DNA of 64,000 nt, taken from assembly GCF_004138335.1 (NCBI RefSeq), contig NZ_RYFW01000001.1:2873244-2937243 (forward strand). The letters run 5' to 3'. The position numbers were made by a program, and so were the translations under genes. Source of the stretch: Peristeroidobacter agariperforans. Its GTDB lineage: Bacteria; Pseudomonadota; Gammaproteobacteria; Steroidobacterales; Steroidobacteraceae. Position 1 is the stretch's first letter; every line of letters starts with the position of its first letter. The notes beneath the pieces were generated by a model. It did not search any database. It was not told the origin of the DNA and was given only the letters and a program-made list of their open reading frames with translations. This document shows positions 32,967 to 41,547 of this stretch, piece after piece.

Positions 32967-33686
32967 ATGCCTTGCGGCCTGCTCTCTCGAGCCATCATGT
33001 TCTCTTTACTCTGTGCTCCCGAAGCGGGCGCCGCTGGCTCGGGTTCGGACGACTATGCTTCCGCGCGGGCCCAGATGGTGAGTCGGCAAATCGCGGAGCG
33101 CGGTGTTAGCGATGAGCGTGTGCTGGCAGCGATGCGCAAAGTGCCCCGGCACGAGTTCGTGCCGGACAGCGAGAAACGCTCGGCCTATCACGACACGCCG
33201 TTGCCCATCGGCGAAGGCCAGACGATCTCCCAGCCCTACATCGTGGCGCTGATGACCGAACTGGCGCGGCCTGCCAGGAACCACCGCGTGCTCGAGGTCG
33301 GCACCGGGTCGGGCTATCAAGCGGCGGTGCTCGCAGAGCTCGTCGAGCACGTTTATTCCATCGAGATCGAAAGCACGCTCGCGCAAAGAGCCAGCGAAGT
33401 CCTGCGCAGACTCGGTTACGACAACGTTACTGTTCGAGCCGGCGATGGTTATGCCGGTTGGGCGGAGCATGCGCCGTTCGACGTCATCGTCATCACGGCG
33501 GCGCCAGATCACATACCGCAGCCGTTGATCGAACAACTCAAGCCCGGCGGCCGAATGGTCGTGCCCGTCGGTCCGGTCGCCGCCATACAGCAGTTGCGCG
33601 TGCTGGAAAAGAATGCGGTCGGTAAGGTTACTTCGACCGTCGTGGCGCCGGTGCGATTCGTGCCGCTGCGACGACGACCGGATTAG
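32967..33686 (+). CDS. pcm: Exported protein-L-isoaspartate O-methyltransferase
   Basis: A 239-aa methyltransferase that repairs isoaspartyl residues using S-adenosylmethionine. Family blocks are MVSRQIAERGVSDERVLAAMRKVPRHEFVP, then LPIGEGQTISQPYIVALM, the SAM-binding VLEVGTGSGYQAAVLAEL and RAGDGYAGW. The C-terminus has LKPGGRMVVPVG. The ATG at 32967 is chosen because GCGGAGG lies at good spacing. It adds MPCGLLSRAIMFSLLCAPEAGAAG, which looks like a signal peptide, so the enzyme is probably periplasmic. That is unusual because SAM is cytosolic. The gene begins 68 bp after the FAD oxidoreductase gene and may share its transcript. Confidence 0.9.
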   Translation: MPCGLLSRAIMFSLLCAPEAGAAGSGSDDYASARAQMVSRQIAERGVSDERVLAAMRKVPRHEFVPDSEKRSAYHDTPLPIGEGQTISQPYIVALMTELARPARNHRVLEVGTGSGYQAAVLAELVEHVYSIEIESTLAQRASEVLRRLGYDNVTVRAGDGYAGWAEHAPFDVIVITAAPDHIPQPLIEQLKPGGRMVVPVGPVAAIQQLRVLEKNAVGKVTSTVVAPVRFVPLRRRPD

Positions 33687-33951
33687 CCTAGAACAACTTC
33701 AACGCCTTCCCGTTTTACGTAGTAAACAAGCGGCATTGCGAGTCGACGCGCGTTTGTTTTGTTGCGAGTGCCAGGCGTATAAGAGGCGGCGGTCATCGCC
33801 GAGCGTGATTCTTCGGCCCGCTCAGTTCATGTGCAGGGCGCACCTTGGGAGTTTGTCAGCAGGATTACCCGGAGCGTAGCAGCCACGCCGCTCACGTCCT
33901 TTCTGCGTGATCGATCGTCCCATCACTCCGCAGCAACAACAGGAGCCTGCC
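33687..33951. other. 265-bp intergenic region without a gene
   Basis: I see no credible coding sequence or strong terminator here. The stretch near 33713-33728 (GTTTTACGTAGTAAAC) is weakly palindromic. The region presumably holds the promoter for the HbpS-like gene, whose ribosome site AGGAG is at 33942-33946. Confidence 0.4.
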
Positions 33952-34743
33952 ATGAACACGATTCTTCTACGGACATCGTGCCTGACTGCTTTGACTGTAG
34001 TTACAACGACGGCTGTCGCCCAGGGCGAGGGACAGGGCAGCGCCTGTGCGGCTTTGCCAGCGTATTCCCAGTTGAAAACGGCATTGACGGCGGCGCGCGA
34101 ACAAGCCAATGGTGGTTTCAACCTCGACATGTGGGGCACGGTTGTCAGTCGGGACGGCATCGTGTGTGCGGTCGCGTTCACCGGCGACGATCGCGGCTCG
34201 CAGTGGCCCGGCAGCAGAGTCATCTCCGCGCAGAAAGCAAACACCGCGAACGCTTTCAGTCTGCCGACGCTGGCGCTGTCCACAGCGAATCTGTACGCAG
34301 CGGTGCAGCCCGGCGGTTCGCTGTACGGCCTACAGCACAGCAACCCCGTCGACACGCTGGTCGCCTATCAAGGCAACGCGTCGCGTTTCGGTCTGGCGAA
34401 CGATCCGATGGTCGGCTCCCGCATCGGCGGTGTGAATGTGTTCGGCGGCGGCCTCGCGCTCTACGACCAGAATCAGCAGTTGATCGGAGCGATCGGCGTG
34501 AGCGGCGATACTTCGTGCGCCGATCACAATATCGCGTGGCGAACCCGGCACACATTGAATCTGGATTTCGTGCCCGCCGGCGTCAGTGCGCAGGGCGACG
34601 ACAACATCAACTACATCGGTCTGGTGACCGAGCCGAGCCTGGCGAACGATTTCTCGCACCCGATCTGCGCCATCGCCGGCGAGGACACCGTCTCGGACAT
34701 CAGTGCGAACCTGCCGCCGATCCAGGAGCCCGAGGAAGAATAA
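33952..34743 (+). CDS. Exported heme-binding-like protein (GlcG/HbpS, DUF336)
   Basis: A 263-aa protein with a signal peptide ending near TTAVAQG. It is related to the GlcG/HbpS family: LKTALTAAREQANGGFNLDMWGTVVSRDG, then RVISAQKANTANAFS, and the glycine-rich block IGGVNVFGGGLALYDQNQQLIGAIGVSGDTSCADH. HbpS proteins bind heme or cobalamin-like ligands in some bacteria, but residues for such binding cannot be assigned here. AGGAG precedes the ATG. The acidic tail PPIQEPEEE is unusual. It is followed by a hairpin and then by a histidine kinase gene on the same strand. In HbpS systems a kinase partner exists, so the neighbourhood may be meaningful, but this is conjecture. Confidence 0.82.
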   Translation: MNTILLRTSCLTALTVVTTTAVAQGEGQGSACAALPAYSQLKTALTAAREQANGGFNLDMWGTVVSRDGIVCAVAFTGDDRGSQWPGSRVISAQKANTANAFSLPTLALSTANLYAAVQPGGSLYGLQHSNPVDTLVAYQGNASRFGLANDPMVGSRIGGVNVFGGGLALYDQNQQLIGAIGVSGDTSCADHNIAWRTRHTLNLDFVPAGVSAQGDDNINYIGLVTEPSLANDFSHPICAIAGEDTVSDISANLPPIQEPEEE

Positions 34744-34747
34744 ATAG

Positions 34748-34790
34748 GAGCAGTGCCTGGCGGGCGGGCGTCCGTCCGCCACGCTGCTGC
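34748..34790 (+). terminator. Hairpin downstream of the HbpS-like gene
   Basis: GGCGGGCGG-gcgt-CCGTCCGCC (34759-34780) forms a stem with one G-T pair, extended by AGCAG on the left and CTGCT on the right. It is placed right after the stop of the HbpS-like gene. No T-run follows, so termination is likely but not certain. Confidence 0.5.
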
Positions 34791-34881
34791 TAAGCACAAT
34801 CGTGATTAACGCGCTGCAGGGAACCGGGGGCGAGCGCGACGATTACTCTTGTACGCCACTCGTCAACGCAAGCTGGCATCA

Positions 34882-37167
34882 ATGGTAGCGGGTGAGGGTA
34901 AGTTTCCAGACGCGGCCGCCGCGTCGGAATCGATTGAGCACGACAGCAGCTCCAAGGGTGTCAGGCCGCTCGTGAAAATCTGGGCTATTGCCCTGATATT
35001 GCACACGGCTTTCATCGCGAGCGGCCAGGCCAGCGACAAAACAACGACCTTGGTGAATGACGTCGTCTGGACCATCGCTGCAGCGCTGGCCGCGTTCAGC
35101 AGTTTTCGCGCGGCGTTTTCCTTGCACGGACGCGATCGGGTGGCGTGGCTGATCTTCGCGTTCGCGTGCGTCGCGTGGCTGCTGGGCCAGATCGTCTGGA
35201 ATGTCTTCGAGTTGTATCTCGGGCAGCGAGTGCCCTTTCCGAGCTACGCCGATATCGGTTATCTGTTGTTCGGCCCGGTAATGCTGGTCGGGTTGTTCGC
35301 CCTGCGCGCCACGCAGGAGGAGCGACGGATGACCTGGCTACGCGTGGCCAATCTGGGTTTGATTCTTTGCAGTCTCGCGGCCGTCCTGGTCACGACCCTG
35401 GCAGGGCCGTTCGAGCAGATGCCCGGCCCCATCGGCGATGCGTTGATCGTGGTCATCGAGAACGCAACGATTGCGATCGCATTCATCGTGGCCGTGTATT
35501 TCCTGTGGTCCTATCGATGGGGCGATCGCCTGCTGGCCTACGGGCTGGTGACGCTCTCACTGGGCGCGCACATGGTCACGGGAATTCTGTACACCCGCGA
35601 GCTGATCGGAGAGAGCTACGACACGACGAAGCTCTTCAACGTCGGCTGGGTGCTGGCATTTGCGCTTCATCAATGGGGCGCAGAGGCGCAGGTGACATCC
35701 AAGGCGAACGGCCACATGGGATCGCTGGCGATCCGCCAGAGCCAGGGCTGGATCGAAGCGCTCGTGCCCTCGATCCTGTTGTTTTGTGTGGCCGTGTCCG
35801 CGACCTGGTTCGCGGGGGAAACGAGCGAGAGCTCGGTCTATTTGCGCACGGTTGTGCTCATTGCATTCGCGATCGTTCTGGCCTCGCGCGAGGGCTGGCT
35901 GTATTGGCGAGGACAACAGCTGCGGTTCGCTCTCGAGAGCTCGGCAAATGCCTTGAGGCGAGCCCACGAGCGACTGCACGATCTCGACAGTCAACGCAGC
36001 GAGCTCGAGCGGGTAATTGACATGACCGCACGCGCCGGCAGCGTCGGACTTTGGGAGTGGAATCCCTCATCGAACTCAGTTCGCTACTCCCCGCACTGGA
36101 AGCAGCAGCTCGGCGAGGACGAGCTGCCGGATACGTTCGAGGCCTGGCGCGAGCGAGTGCATCCCGACGACGAGGCCAGGGCCATGGCCAAACTGGACGA
36201 GTTCATTCGCCACCCGGAACGCGAGTTCGTCTTGGAACATCGCTTGCGTCACCACGACGGCTCGTATCGCTGGGTGCTGTCACGAGGCTCGGCGTTGTTG
36301 GATTCGCAAGGGCGGCCGGTGCGCGCCCTGGGCTCGCTGGTCGATATCACTCCCTTCAAGGAGCTGGAGCAATCGTTGCGTGACAGTGAGCGCCGCTACC
36401 GGGAGCTGGCCGATGTGCTCGAATGCCGCGTGGCCCAACGTACCCGCGAGCTGTCCGATGCATATCGTGAGTCGCGCAACTTCGCCCATGCAGTGGCGCA
36501 CGACTTGAAAGCGCCCCTGCGGGCGATCAATGGCTTCTGTGCATTGCTGGACGAAAGCGCGTCGAGCAAGTTGAGCGATATCGAGCACGGCTATATCGAC
36601 CGCGCTCGTCAGGGCGCGATGCGCATGTCCGCGTTGATCGACGATCTGCTCGACTACTCTCGACTGGAGCATCGCGAGCAGCGCTTGCAGCCCATCGACT
36701 GCCGAGCTTTCGTCCGGGGGCTGCTCGACTCGATGAAGGAGGAGATCAAGGAGGCTGGCGCGCAAGTCCATGTCGAACTCGACTCACGGCCGGTCATGGC
36801 GGACAGCGAAGGACTGCGGATCGCTCTCACCAATCTCATCGAGAACGCGCTGAAGTTCTCCCGGGAGACCGGGCAGCCGCGCATCGGCATCGAATCGAGC
36901 ATCGAATACGGCCGCTATCTGCTGAAGGTGCGCGACAACGGCATCGGCTTCGACGTTGCCTATCGCGACAAGATCTTCGAGATCTTCAATCGGCTGCACG
37001 CCTCTGGCTATGAGGGCACCGGCATCGGTCTGGCGCTGGTCCGCAAGGCCGTGCAACGAATGGAAGGAGAAGTGTGGGCCGAAGCCACGCCCGGCGCAGG
37101 GGCTACGTTCTCTGTGAGTTTGAAACTGGCCGATGCCACCGAAACCGCGGTCGCCTCTGGCGCGTAG
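34882..37167 (+). CDS. Multi-TM PAS sensor histidine kinase
   Basis: A 761-aa membrane histidine kinase. The N-terminal half has about ten hydrophobic helices from residues 28 to 330. A coiled-coil-like linker (LRRAHERLHDLDSQRSELERV) leads to a PAS domain of the PAS_3 type (ARAGSVGLWEWNPSSNSVRYS, RVHPDDEARAM, YRWVLSRGSALLD). The phospho-acceptor His lies in NFAHAVAHDLKAPLRAINGF. The ATPase domain follows with NLIENALKFSR, VRDNGIGFD and GTGIGLALVRKAV. The ATG at 34882 is preferred to an upstream TTG. No response regulator gene is adjacent, so it is an orphan. It lies between a HbpS-like gene and a TonB receptor gene. Confidence 0.91.
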   Translation: MVAGEGKFPDAAAASESIEHDSSSKGVRPLVKIWAIALILHTAFIASGQASDKTTTLVNDVVWTIAAALAAFSSFRAAFSLHGRDRVAWLIFAFACVAWLLGQIVWNVFELYLGQRVPFPSYADIGYLLFGPVMLVGLFALRATQEERRMTWLRVANLGLILCSLAAVLVTTLAGPFEQMPGPIGDALIVVIENATIAIAFIVAVYFLWSYRWGDRLLAYGLVTLSLGAHMVTGILYTRELIGESYDTTKLFNVGWVLAFALHQWGAEAQVTSKANGHMGSLAIRQSQGWIEALVPSILLFCVAVSATWFAGETSESSVYLRTVVLIAFAIVLASREGWLYWRGQQLRFALESSANALRRAHERLHDLDSQRSELERVIDMTARAGSVGLWEWNPSSNSVRYSPHWKQQLGEDELPDTFEAWRERVHPDDEARAMAKLDEFIRHPEREFVLEHRLRHHDGSYRWVLSRGSALLDSQGRPVRALGSLVDITPFKELEQSLRDSERRYRELADVLECRVAQRTRELSDAYRESRNFAHAVAHDLKAPLRAINGFCALLDESASSKLSDIEHGYIDRARQGAMRMSALIDDLLDYSRLEHREQRLQPIDCRAFVRGLLDSMKEEIKEAGAQVHVELDSRPVMADSEGLRIALTNLIENALKFSRETGQPRIGIESSIEYGRYLLKVRDNGIGFDVAYRDKIFEIFNRLHASGYEGTGIGLALVRKAVQRMEGEVWAEATPGAGATFSVSLKLADATETAVASGA

Positions 37168-37196
37168 TCATTCGTAGTGCGTTGACAACGCTATTT

Positions 37197-37213
37197 CCAA
37201 CAACATTTGTTGG
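37197..37213. promoter_or_regulatory. Perfect palindrome upstream of TonB receptor gene
   Basis: CCAACAA-cat-TTGTTGG has 7-bp perfect arms. It lies 79 bp upstream of the receptor ATG, 9 bp after a TTGACA box at 37182-37187 and 5 bp before the GACAA-N7-TTGTC element. A dimeric repressor site overlapping the promoter is likely, but the protein is unknown. Confidence 0.45.
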
Positions 37214-37218
37214 TGATA

Positions 37219-37235
37219 GACAAAACCACATTGTC
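37219..37235. promoter_or_regulatory. Operator-like inverted repeat GACAA-N7-TTGTC
   Basis: GACAA-aaccaca-TTGTC repeats the arms and spacing of the element at 11928-11944. It ends 57 bp before the receptor ATG at 37293. Two TonB receptor genes thus carry the same motif, which suggests a common regulator. Only two copies were found by eye. Confidence 0.45.
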
Positions 37236-37292
37236 AATCACTCGTTTACACGTATCGCCGCCGCTACACGCGCGCCAATCGAAGGGGGGATC

Positions 37293-39779
37293 ATGAGCAG
37301 GAATTGCTACCGTCGACGGGCCGGTTGGGTCACCGTGGCCACGGTGTTCACACCCGTTCTCGTTCAGGCACAACAAGCACCGGCGGCGCCGGAAGCGCCG
37401 CCGTCCGGTCTCGAAACTGTAGTTGTTACAGGCAGCGCGCTGGGTGGCGTGAAGAAACTCGAAGCCAGTTACAACATTGTCACCGCGAATGAGGAACAGA
37501 TTCGCCAGTCGAATCCGAAAAGCACCGCGGACTTGTTGAAGATATCGCCGGGCATGTGGCCGGAAAGCTCAGGCGGTCAGACTGGCGCAAACATCGCGAT
37601 CGCGGGCTTTCCGAGCGGCGGCGACGCGCCGTTCTTCACGACGTTGCTGATGGGCTCGCCGCTGTATGGCATGCCGACTCTGTCGTTCTTCGAAACGACC
37701 AGCATCATTCGTCTCGACGACACGGTGCGCGCCGTGGAAATCCTGCAAGGCGGACCTTCGGTGGTGTTCGCCGGCGGCCAGATGGGCGCGACGGCGAACT
37801 TTCTGTTGAAGACTGGCACCGACGAGCCCTCCGGAAGCCTCGGCCTGACCTATGGCGATGAGAATCTCTGGCGTTTCGATGGCTTCACGGGTTTCAAAGT
37901 AGGCGAAGGCTGGTACGGCAGCGTCGGTGGCTTCTATCGAACTTCCGATGGCGTGCGCGATCCGGAGTTCACCGCGGACGAAGGTGGACAACTGACCGCC
38001 ACCTTGAAGCGCGAGTTCGAGAAGGGTGAGCTGATCCTGTATGCGCGCTATCTGAACGACAAGAATCAGTTCATCACGCCGATTCCGGTGATCCAGACCG
38101 GCACCGATAACTTCCACGCGTATCCGGGCTTCGATCCGCTCACGGATACTTTTTACAGTGAAGCGATCCGGCACGTGCGCCTGCCCGGCTATCCGAACGG
38201 CGGCACGACTGCCGATCTAGCCGATGGCCGCGGCGCGGACATGTGGTTCGTGGGTGCGAACTACGATCATGAGTTCGACAACGGCTGGTCGATCAGCAAC
38301 AAGTTCCTCGCCAATGCCGGCGACGTGGATACGAATGCGCTGTTCTCGCGCAGCAATCCTGCGCTGCTGGCGGACAAGTTGTATACCGTGCCCACCACTC
38401 TCGACGGCTTCCTGCTGCCGGCGGGATCGGCGACCGCGACCTTCGTGGGCGGCGGCGCGGTTGCGCCCACCCAGGATGTCATCAATCAAGGCTGGTGGTT
38501 CGTTCACAAGGAACTGCAGAACATCAACAATGACTTTCGCCTGAGCAAGGAAATTTTCCAGGACAACACGCTGACGGTGGGCCTGTATCTGGCCTACTAC
38601 GAGATGGATGACGAATGGGCCCAGGGCGGCCTTGGCATGTTGATGACGAATGAACCGAACGCGCGGCCGATCGCGGTGAGCTACGTTTCGGGCGGTCAGA
38701 CGTTTCAACTGACCGACGATCAAGGCTTCCTGGACTATGGCGGTTTCAACATCGCCCAACGCGGTCATGCGTTCAACCGCGCGATCTACCTGTCCGATTC
38801 ATGGCGCATCGACAAGTGGTTGCTGGACGCGTCGGTGCGCTTCGAGAACCAGGACGCCACCAATCGCGTGTGCAACCGGACCAACGTGAACCTCGACGGC
38901 AATCCGCTGACGATCTATGACAATGCCGTGCCTCAGTGTAACGGTACGCTGGCGATCACGGATTACGACGAGGACTTCACCTCGTGGACGGTGGGCGCGA
39001 ATTACAGCTTCACCGATACGATGTCGTCGTATGTGCGCGCGAATCGTGGCGGGCACTTTGCCGATTTCGACAACGGCATCCGCGGCAGTACCACTGGCAA
39101 CACGCCGCCCATCCAGGTGGTGCGCAACTATGAGATCGGCTTCAAATTCCAGAACGAATTCATCTATGCGGACATCAGCGGCTACTACCGCGACTTCACC
39201 GGTCTGCAGTATCAACAAACGGACCGGTTGGGCGCACCGACCGGCGCGAGGCTGTATTACGGCTCGGAGTCCAAGGGCTTGAACTTCATCGGCGCGCTCA
39301 CGCTGTGGGAGAACTTCAGGTTCCAGGCCGTGGCGAACTATCTCGATGGCGAGTACACGGACTACGACGCTTGCGTCCCTTTCACAAACGTCGTGACCGG
39401 CAACGGCTGCGCGCGGATCGAAGGCCAGCAACTGCAACGTCAGCCCAAGCTGCGGTATATGCTCACCCCGAGCTATCACTTCCCCTTCGACTGGGGCGGC
39501 ATCGATGCGCAGGTGACCTACACCCACATCGGCGACCGCACTCAGGATCAATCCGGACTGCAAGAACTGGGCTCGTACTACACCTGGGACTTCGCCGTGA
39601 TCGCGAACGTCGGCGAGAACTGGCAGTTCGCCGTGCGCGGCACCAACATATCGGATGAGCTCGGCATCACCGAAACCAATTCACGCATCTTCGGCGCAGC
39701 GGCAGGCACCGGCGGCGTGTTGCTGGCGCGTCCGATCGAGGGCAGCGAGATCAACTTCCAGGCCAAGTACCTGTGGTAG
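37293..39779 (+). CDS. TonB-dependent receptor
   Basis: An 828-aa outer-membrane receptor. The signal peptide (WVTVATVFTPVLVQAQQ) is followed by the plug with a TonB-box-like ETVVVTGSALGGVKKLEASYNI, and SNPKSTADLLKISPGMWPES replaces the usual RVPGV block. SIIRLDDTVRAVEILQGGPSVVFAGGQMGATANFLLKTGT is the end of the plug. The barrel carries many aromatic belts, and the protein ends in QAKYLW. The ATG at 37293 has GAAGGGGGGA at good spacing; a long in-frame extension upstream overlaps the kinase gene and is rejected. No STN domain is present. A classic intrinsic terminator follows at 39829-39864. It lacks the xanthomonad-type plug signature of the other two receptors and probably has a different ligand. 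Confidence 0.92.
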   Translation: MSRNCYRRRAGWVTVATVFTPVLVQAQQAPAAPEAPPSGLETVVVTGSALGGVKKLEASYNIVTANEEQIRQSNPKSTADLLKISPGMWPESSGGQTGANIAIAGFPSGGDAPFFTTLLMGSPLYGMPTLSFFETTSIIRLDDTVRAVEILQGGPSVVFAGGQMGATANFLLKTGTDEPSGSLGLTYGDENLWRFDGFTGFKVGEGWYGSVGGFYRTSDGVRDPEFTADEGGQLTATLKREFEKGELILYARYLNDKNQFITPIPVIQTGTDNFHAYPGFDPLTDTFYSEAIRHVRLPGYPNGGTTADLADGRGADMWFVGANYDHEFDNGWSISNKFLANAGDVDTNALFSRSNPALLADKLYTVPTTLDGFLLPAGSATATFVGGGAVAPTQDVINQGWWFVHKELQNINNDFRLSKEIFQDNTLTVGLYLAYYEMDDEWAQGGLGMLMTNEPNARPIAVSYVSGGQTFQLTDDQGFLDYGGFNIAQRGHAFNRAIYLSDSWRIDKWLLDASVRFENQDATNRVCNRTNVNLDGNPLTIYDNAVPQCNGTLAITDYDEDFTSWTVGANYSFTDTMSSYVRANRGGHFADFDNGIRGSTTGNTPPIQVVRNYEIGFKFQNEFIYADISGYYRDFTGLQYQQTDRLGAPTGARLYYGSESKGLNFIGALTLWENFRFQAVANYLDGEYTDYDACVPFTNVVTGNGCARIEGQQLQRQPKLRYMLTPSYHFPFDWGGIDAQVTYTHIGDRTQDQSGLQELGSYYTWDFAVIANVGENWQFAVRGTNISDELGITETNSRIFGAAAGTGGVLLARPIEGSEINFQAKYLW

Positions 39780-39828
39780 AAAACTGAGCGCTTTGTATCG
39801 CCGAGCATCGCTTCGTGTGCGAGTTCCG

Positions 39829-39864
39829 AGTGCCCGATGACATACAACGTCTCGGGCACTTTTT
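39829..39864 (+). terminator. Intrinsic terminator after the TonB receptor gene
   Basis: AGTGCCCGA (39829-39837) pairs perfectly with TCGGGCACT (39852-39860), and GAC/GTC extends the stem inside the loop. Five T follow directly. This is the best rho-independent terminator in the window. It ends 13 bp before the next ATG. Confidence 0.85.
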
Positions 39865-39876
39865 CAGGAGCAGAGC

Positions 39877-40362
39877 ATGCGAGCCAACGGCAGTTATCTG
39901 GCACTCGGCTTGATCGCGGTCGGCGTCGGCGCCTGGGCCGCGAACAACGGATCCGCACCCGAACAACTCGATGCACCCGCGGTCGCAGCGGGCTGCGCTC
40001 GTCAATTCGAGCGTGCACAGCGAGTCGACATGGAATCCTTCCGCGACTACGACGCTGAAACATTCAGGGCAGGGCACATCTCCGACACCGTAACGGTCTT
40101 CGCCAGCGGCGCCGCCCGCTACGGCATCGATGCGGTCATGGAGGCCTTGCGTTCACACTTCGAGAACCGTGAGGCCGTGTGGGCCTGGACCGAGAAATAT
40201 CGCGTCGTCGATGGCTGCAAGACAGCGTTCATCCTCTATGAAACGACCTACGACATTCCCTCGAACGGCTACCACCAGCGCGCTCTCACCGGCGTGACCT
40301 ACACCTATCGTCACGGCAAGTGGCTTGCGGTCGCGGATACGGGGACGCTGTTGCCGAATTAG
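39877..40362 (+). CDS. Exported SnoaL/DUF4440-like protein
   Basis: A 161-aa protein with an N-terminal signal-like segment (SYLALGLIAVGVGAWAANNG). The remainder fits the NTF2-like fold (SnoaL/DUF4440): CARQFERAQRVDMESFRDYDAE, then SDTVTVFASGAARYGIDAVMEALRSHF and ALTGVTYTYRHGKWLAVADTGTLL. Such proteins bind or transform small molecules, but the active residues here are not clear. Its ATG follows the receptor terminator closely; the AGGAG at 39867-39871 is a good ribosome site. Confidence 0.78.
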   Translation: MRANGSYLALGLIAVGVGAWAANNGSAPEQLDAPAVAAGCARQFERAQRVDMESFRDYDAETFRAGHISDTVTVFASGAARYGIDAVMEALRSHFENREAVWAWTEKYRVVDGCKTAFILYETTYDIPSNGYHQRALTGVTYTYRHGKWLAVADTGTLLPN

Positions 40363-40533
40363 ACCACTCCGACTGTCCGTGGCTGGGCGCCTCGGCGGGC
40401 GCCAGATTCGTGCCTAACCGGGAAGGAGGGGGATCCTTGCCTGACCGGCACGACTGAATTGCCGTGCTTGGAACGCGGCGCCCGCTCTTTCATTCTTCAG
40501 CCTGTGGATTGCGCAAGCTGATGAAGGTGCCCC

Positions 40534-41418
40534 ATGACTGACTACGCGATTGCCGACTACACGCCCCCGAAAGTCTGGGCGTGGAGCAAGCCGAACGGGG
40601 GCCAGTTCTCGAATATCAATCGGCCGGTCGCGGGTGCCACGCACGAGAAGGTGCTGCCGGTCGGGCGCCATCCGCTGCAGCTGTATTCGCAGGGCACGCC
40701 GAACGGCCAGAAAGTCACGATTCTGTTGGAAGAGCTGCTCGCGCTGGGACACAGCGGCGCCGAGTACGATGCGTGGTTGATTCGCATCGGCGCAGGAGAT
40801 CAGTTCGGCAGCGGGTTCGTGGAAATCAATCCCAACTCGAAGATTCCCGCGCTGGTGGATCGTTCGGGCGCGCAGCCGATACGTGTGTTCGAGTCCGGCG
40901 CGATTCTGGTCTACCTCGCCGAAAAATTCGGTGCGTTCCTGCCCTCTCAGCCGCAAGCCCGGGCCGAGTGTCTCTCGTGGCTGTTCTGGCAGATGGGCAG
41001 CGCGCCGTTCCTCGGCGGCGGGTTCGGGCATTTCTACGCGTATGCGCCGGCGAAAATCGAGTATGCGATCGATCGCTACGCCATGGAGACCAAGCGCCAG
41101 CTCGATGTGCTCGATAAGCGACTGGCGCAGAGCGCGTATCTCGCCGGCGACGAATACACGATCGCCGACATCGCCGTGTTCCCGTGGTACGGCGGAATGG
41201 TCAAAGGCTGGCTGTACAACGCAGGCGAGTTCCTGTCCGTGCACGAGTACAAGAACGTGCTCCGTTGGGCCGACACGTTGCTGGCTCGCCCCGCCGTCGT
41301 TCGCGGCCGCATGGTGAATCGCACGAGCGGCGATCCCGCCAATCAGTTGCACGAGCGGCACGACGCCAGCGATTTTCAGACGAAAACTCAAGACAAGCTC
41401 GTCGCGTCCAGGTTGTAG
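40534..41418 (+). CDS. yghU: Glutathione S-transferase-like disulfide-bond oxidoreductase YghU
   Basis: A 294-aa nu-class GST that matches Escherichia coli YghU over its entire length. Shared blocks are KVWAWSKPNGGQFSNINRPVAG, HEKVLPVGRHPLQLYSQGTPNG, EYDAWLIRIGAGDQF, IRVFESGAILVYLAEKFG and FLGGGFGHFYAYAP. The C-terminal NRTSGDPANQLHERHDASDF also matches. The family binds two glutathione molecules and reduces disulfides or peroxides in the cytosol. It appears to be monocistronic, with a DoxX gene 129 bp downstream. Confidence 0.95.
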   Translation: MTDYAIADYTPPKVWAWSKPNGGQFSNINRPVAGATHEKVLPVGRHPLQLYSQGTPNGQKVTILLEELLALGHSGAEYDAWLIRIGAGDQFGSGFVEINPNSKIPALVDRSGAQPIRVFESGAILVYLAEKFGAFLPSQPQARAECLSWLFWQMGSAPFLGGGFGHFYAYAPAKIEYAIDRYAMETKRQLDVLDKRLAQSAYLAGDEYTIADIAVFPWYGGMVKGWLYNAGEFLSVHEYKNVLRWADTLLARPAVVRGRMVNRTSGDPANQLHERHDASDFQTKTQDKLVASRL

Positions 41419-41547
41419 CAAGGTGCTGCCAGCCGCGCTTGGCCGATGCCGTCAAGATGCGACATCCTGTCTCCCGCCGCCGACCGAGTGTCGCAGCAGC
41501 CATTGCTCGCGGGCTACAATGGGCCGAAGCGGAATACGGGAGTTCCT

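Noticed and set aside
37074-37292. In-frame extension of the third receptor into the kinase gene
   Set aside because: It overlaps the kinase coding region and the promoter palindromes; the ATG at 37293 has a strong ribosome site and starts a signal peptide.
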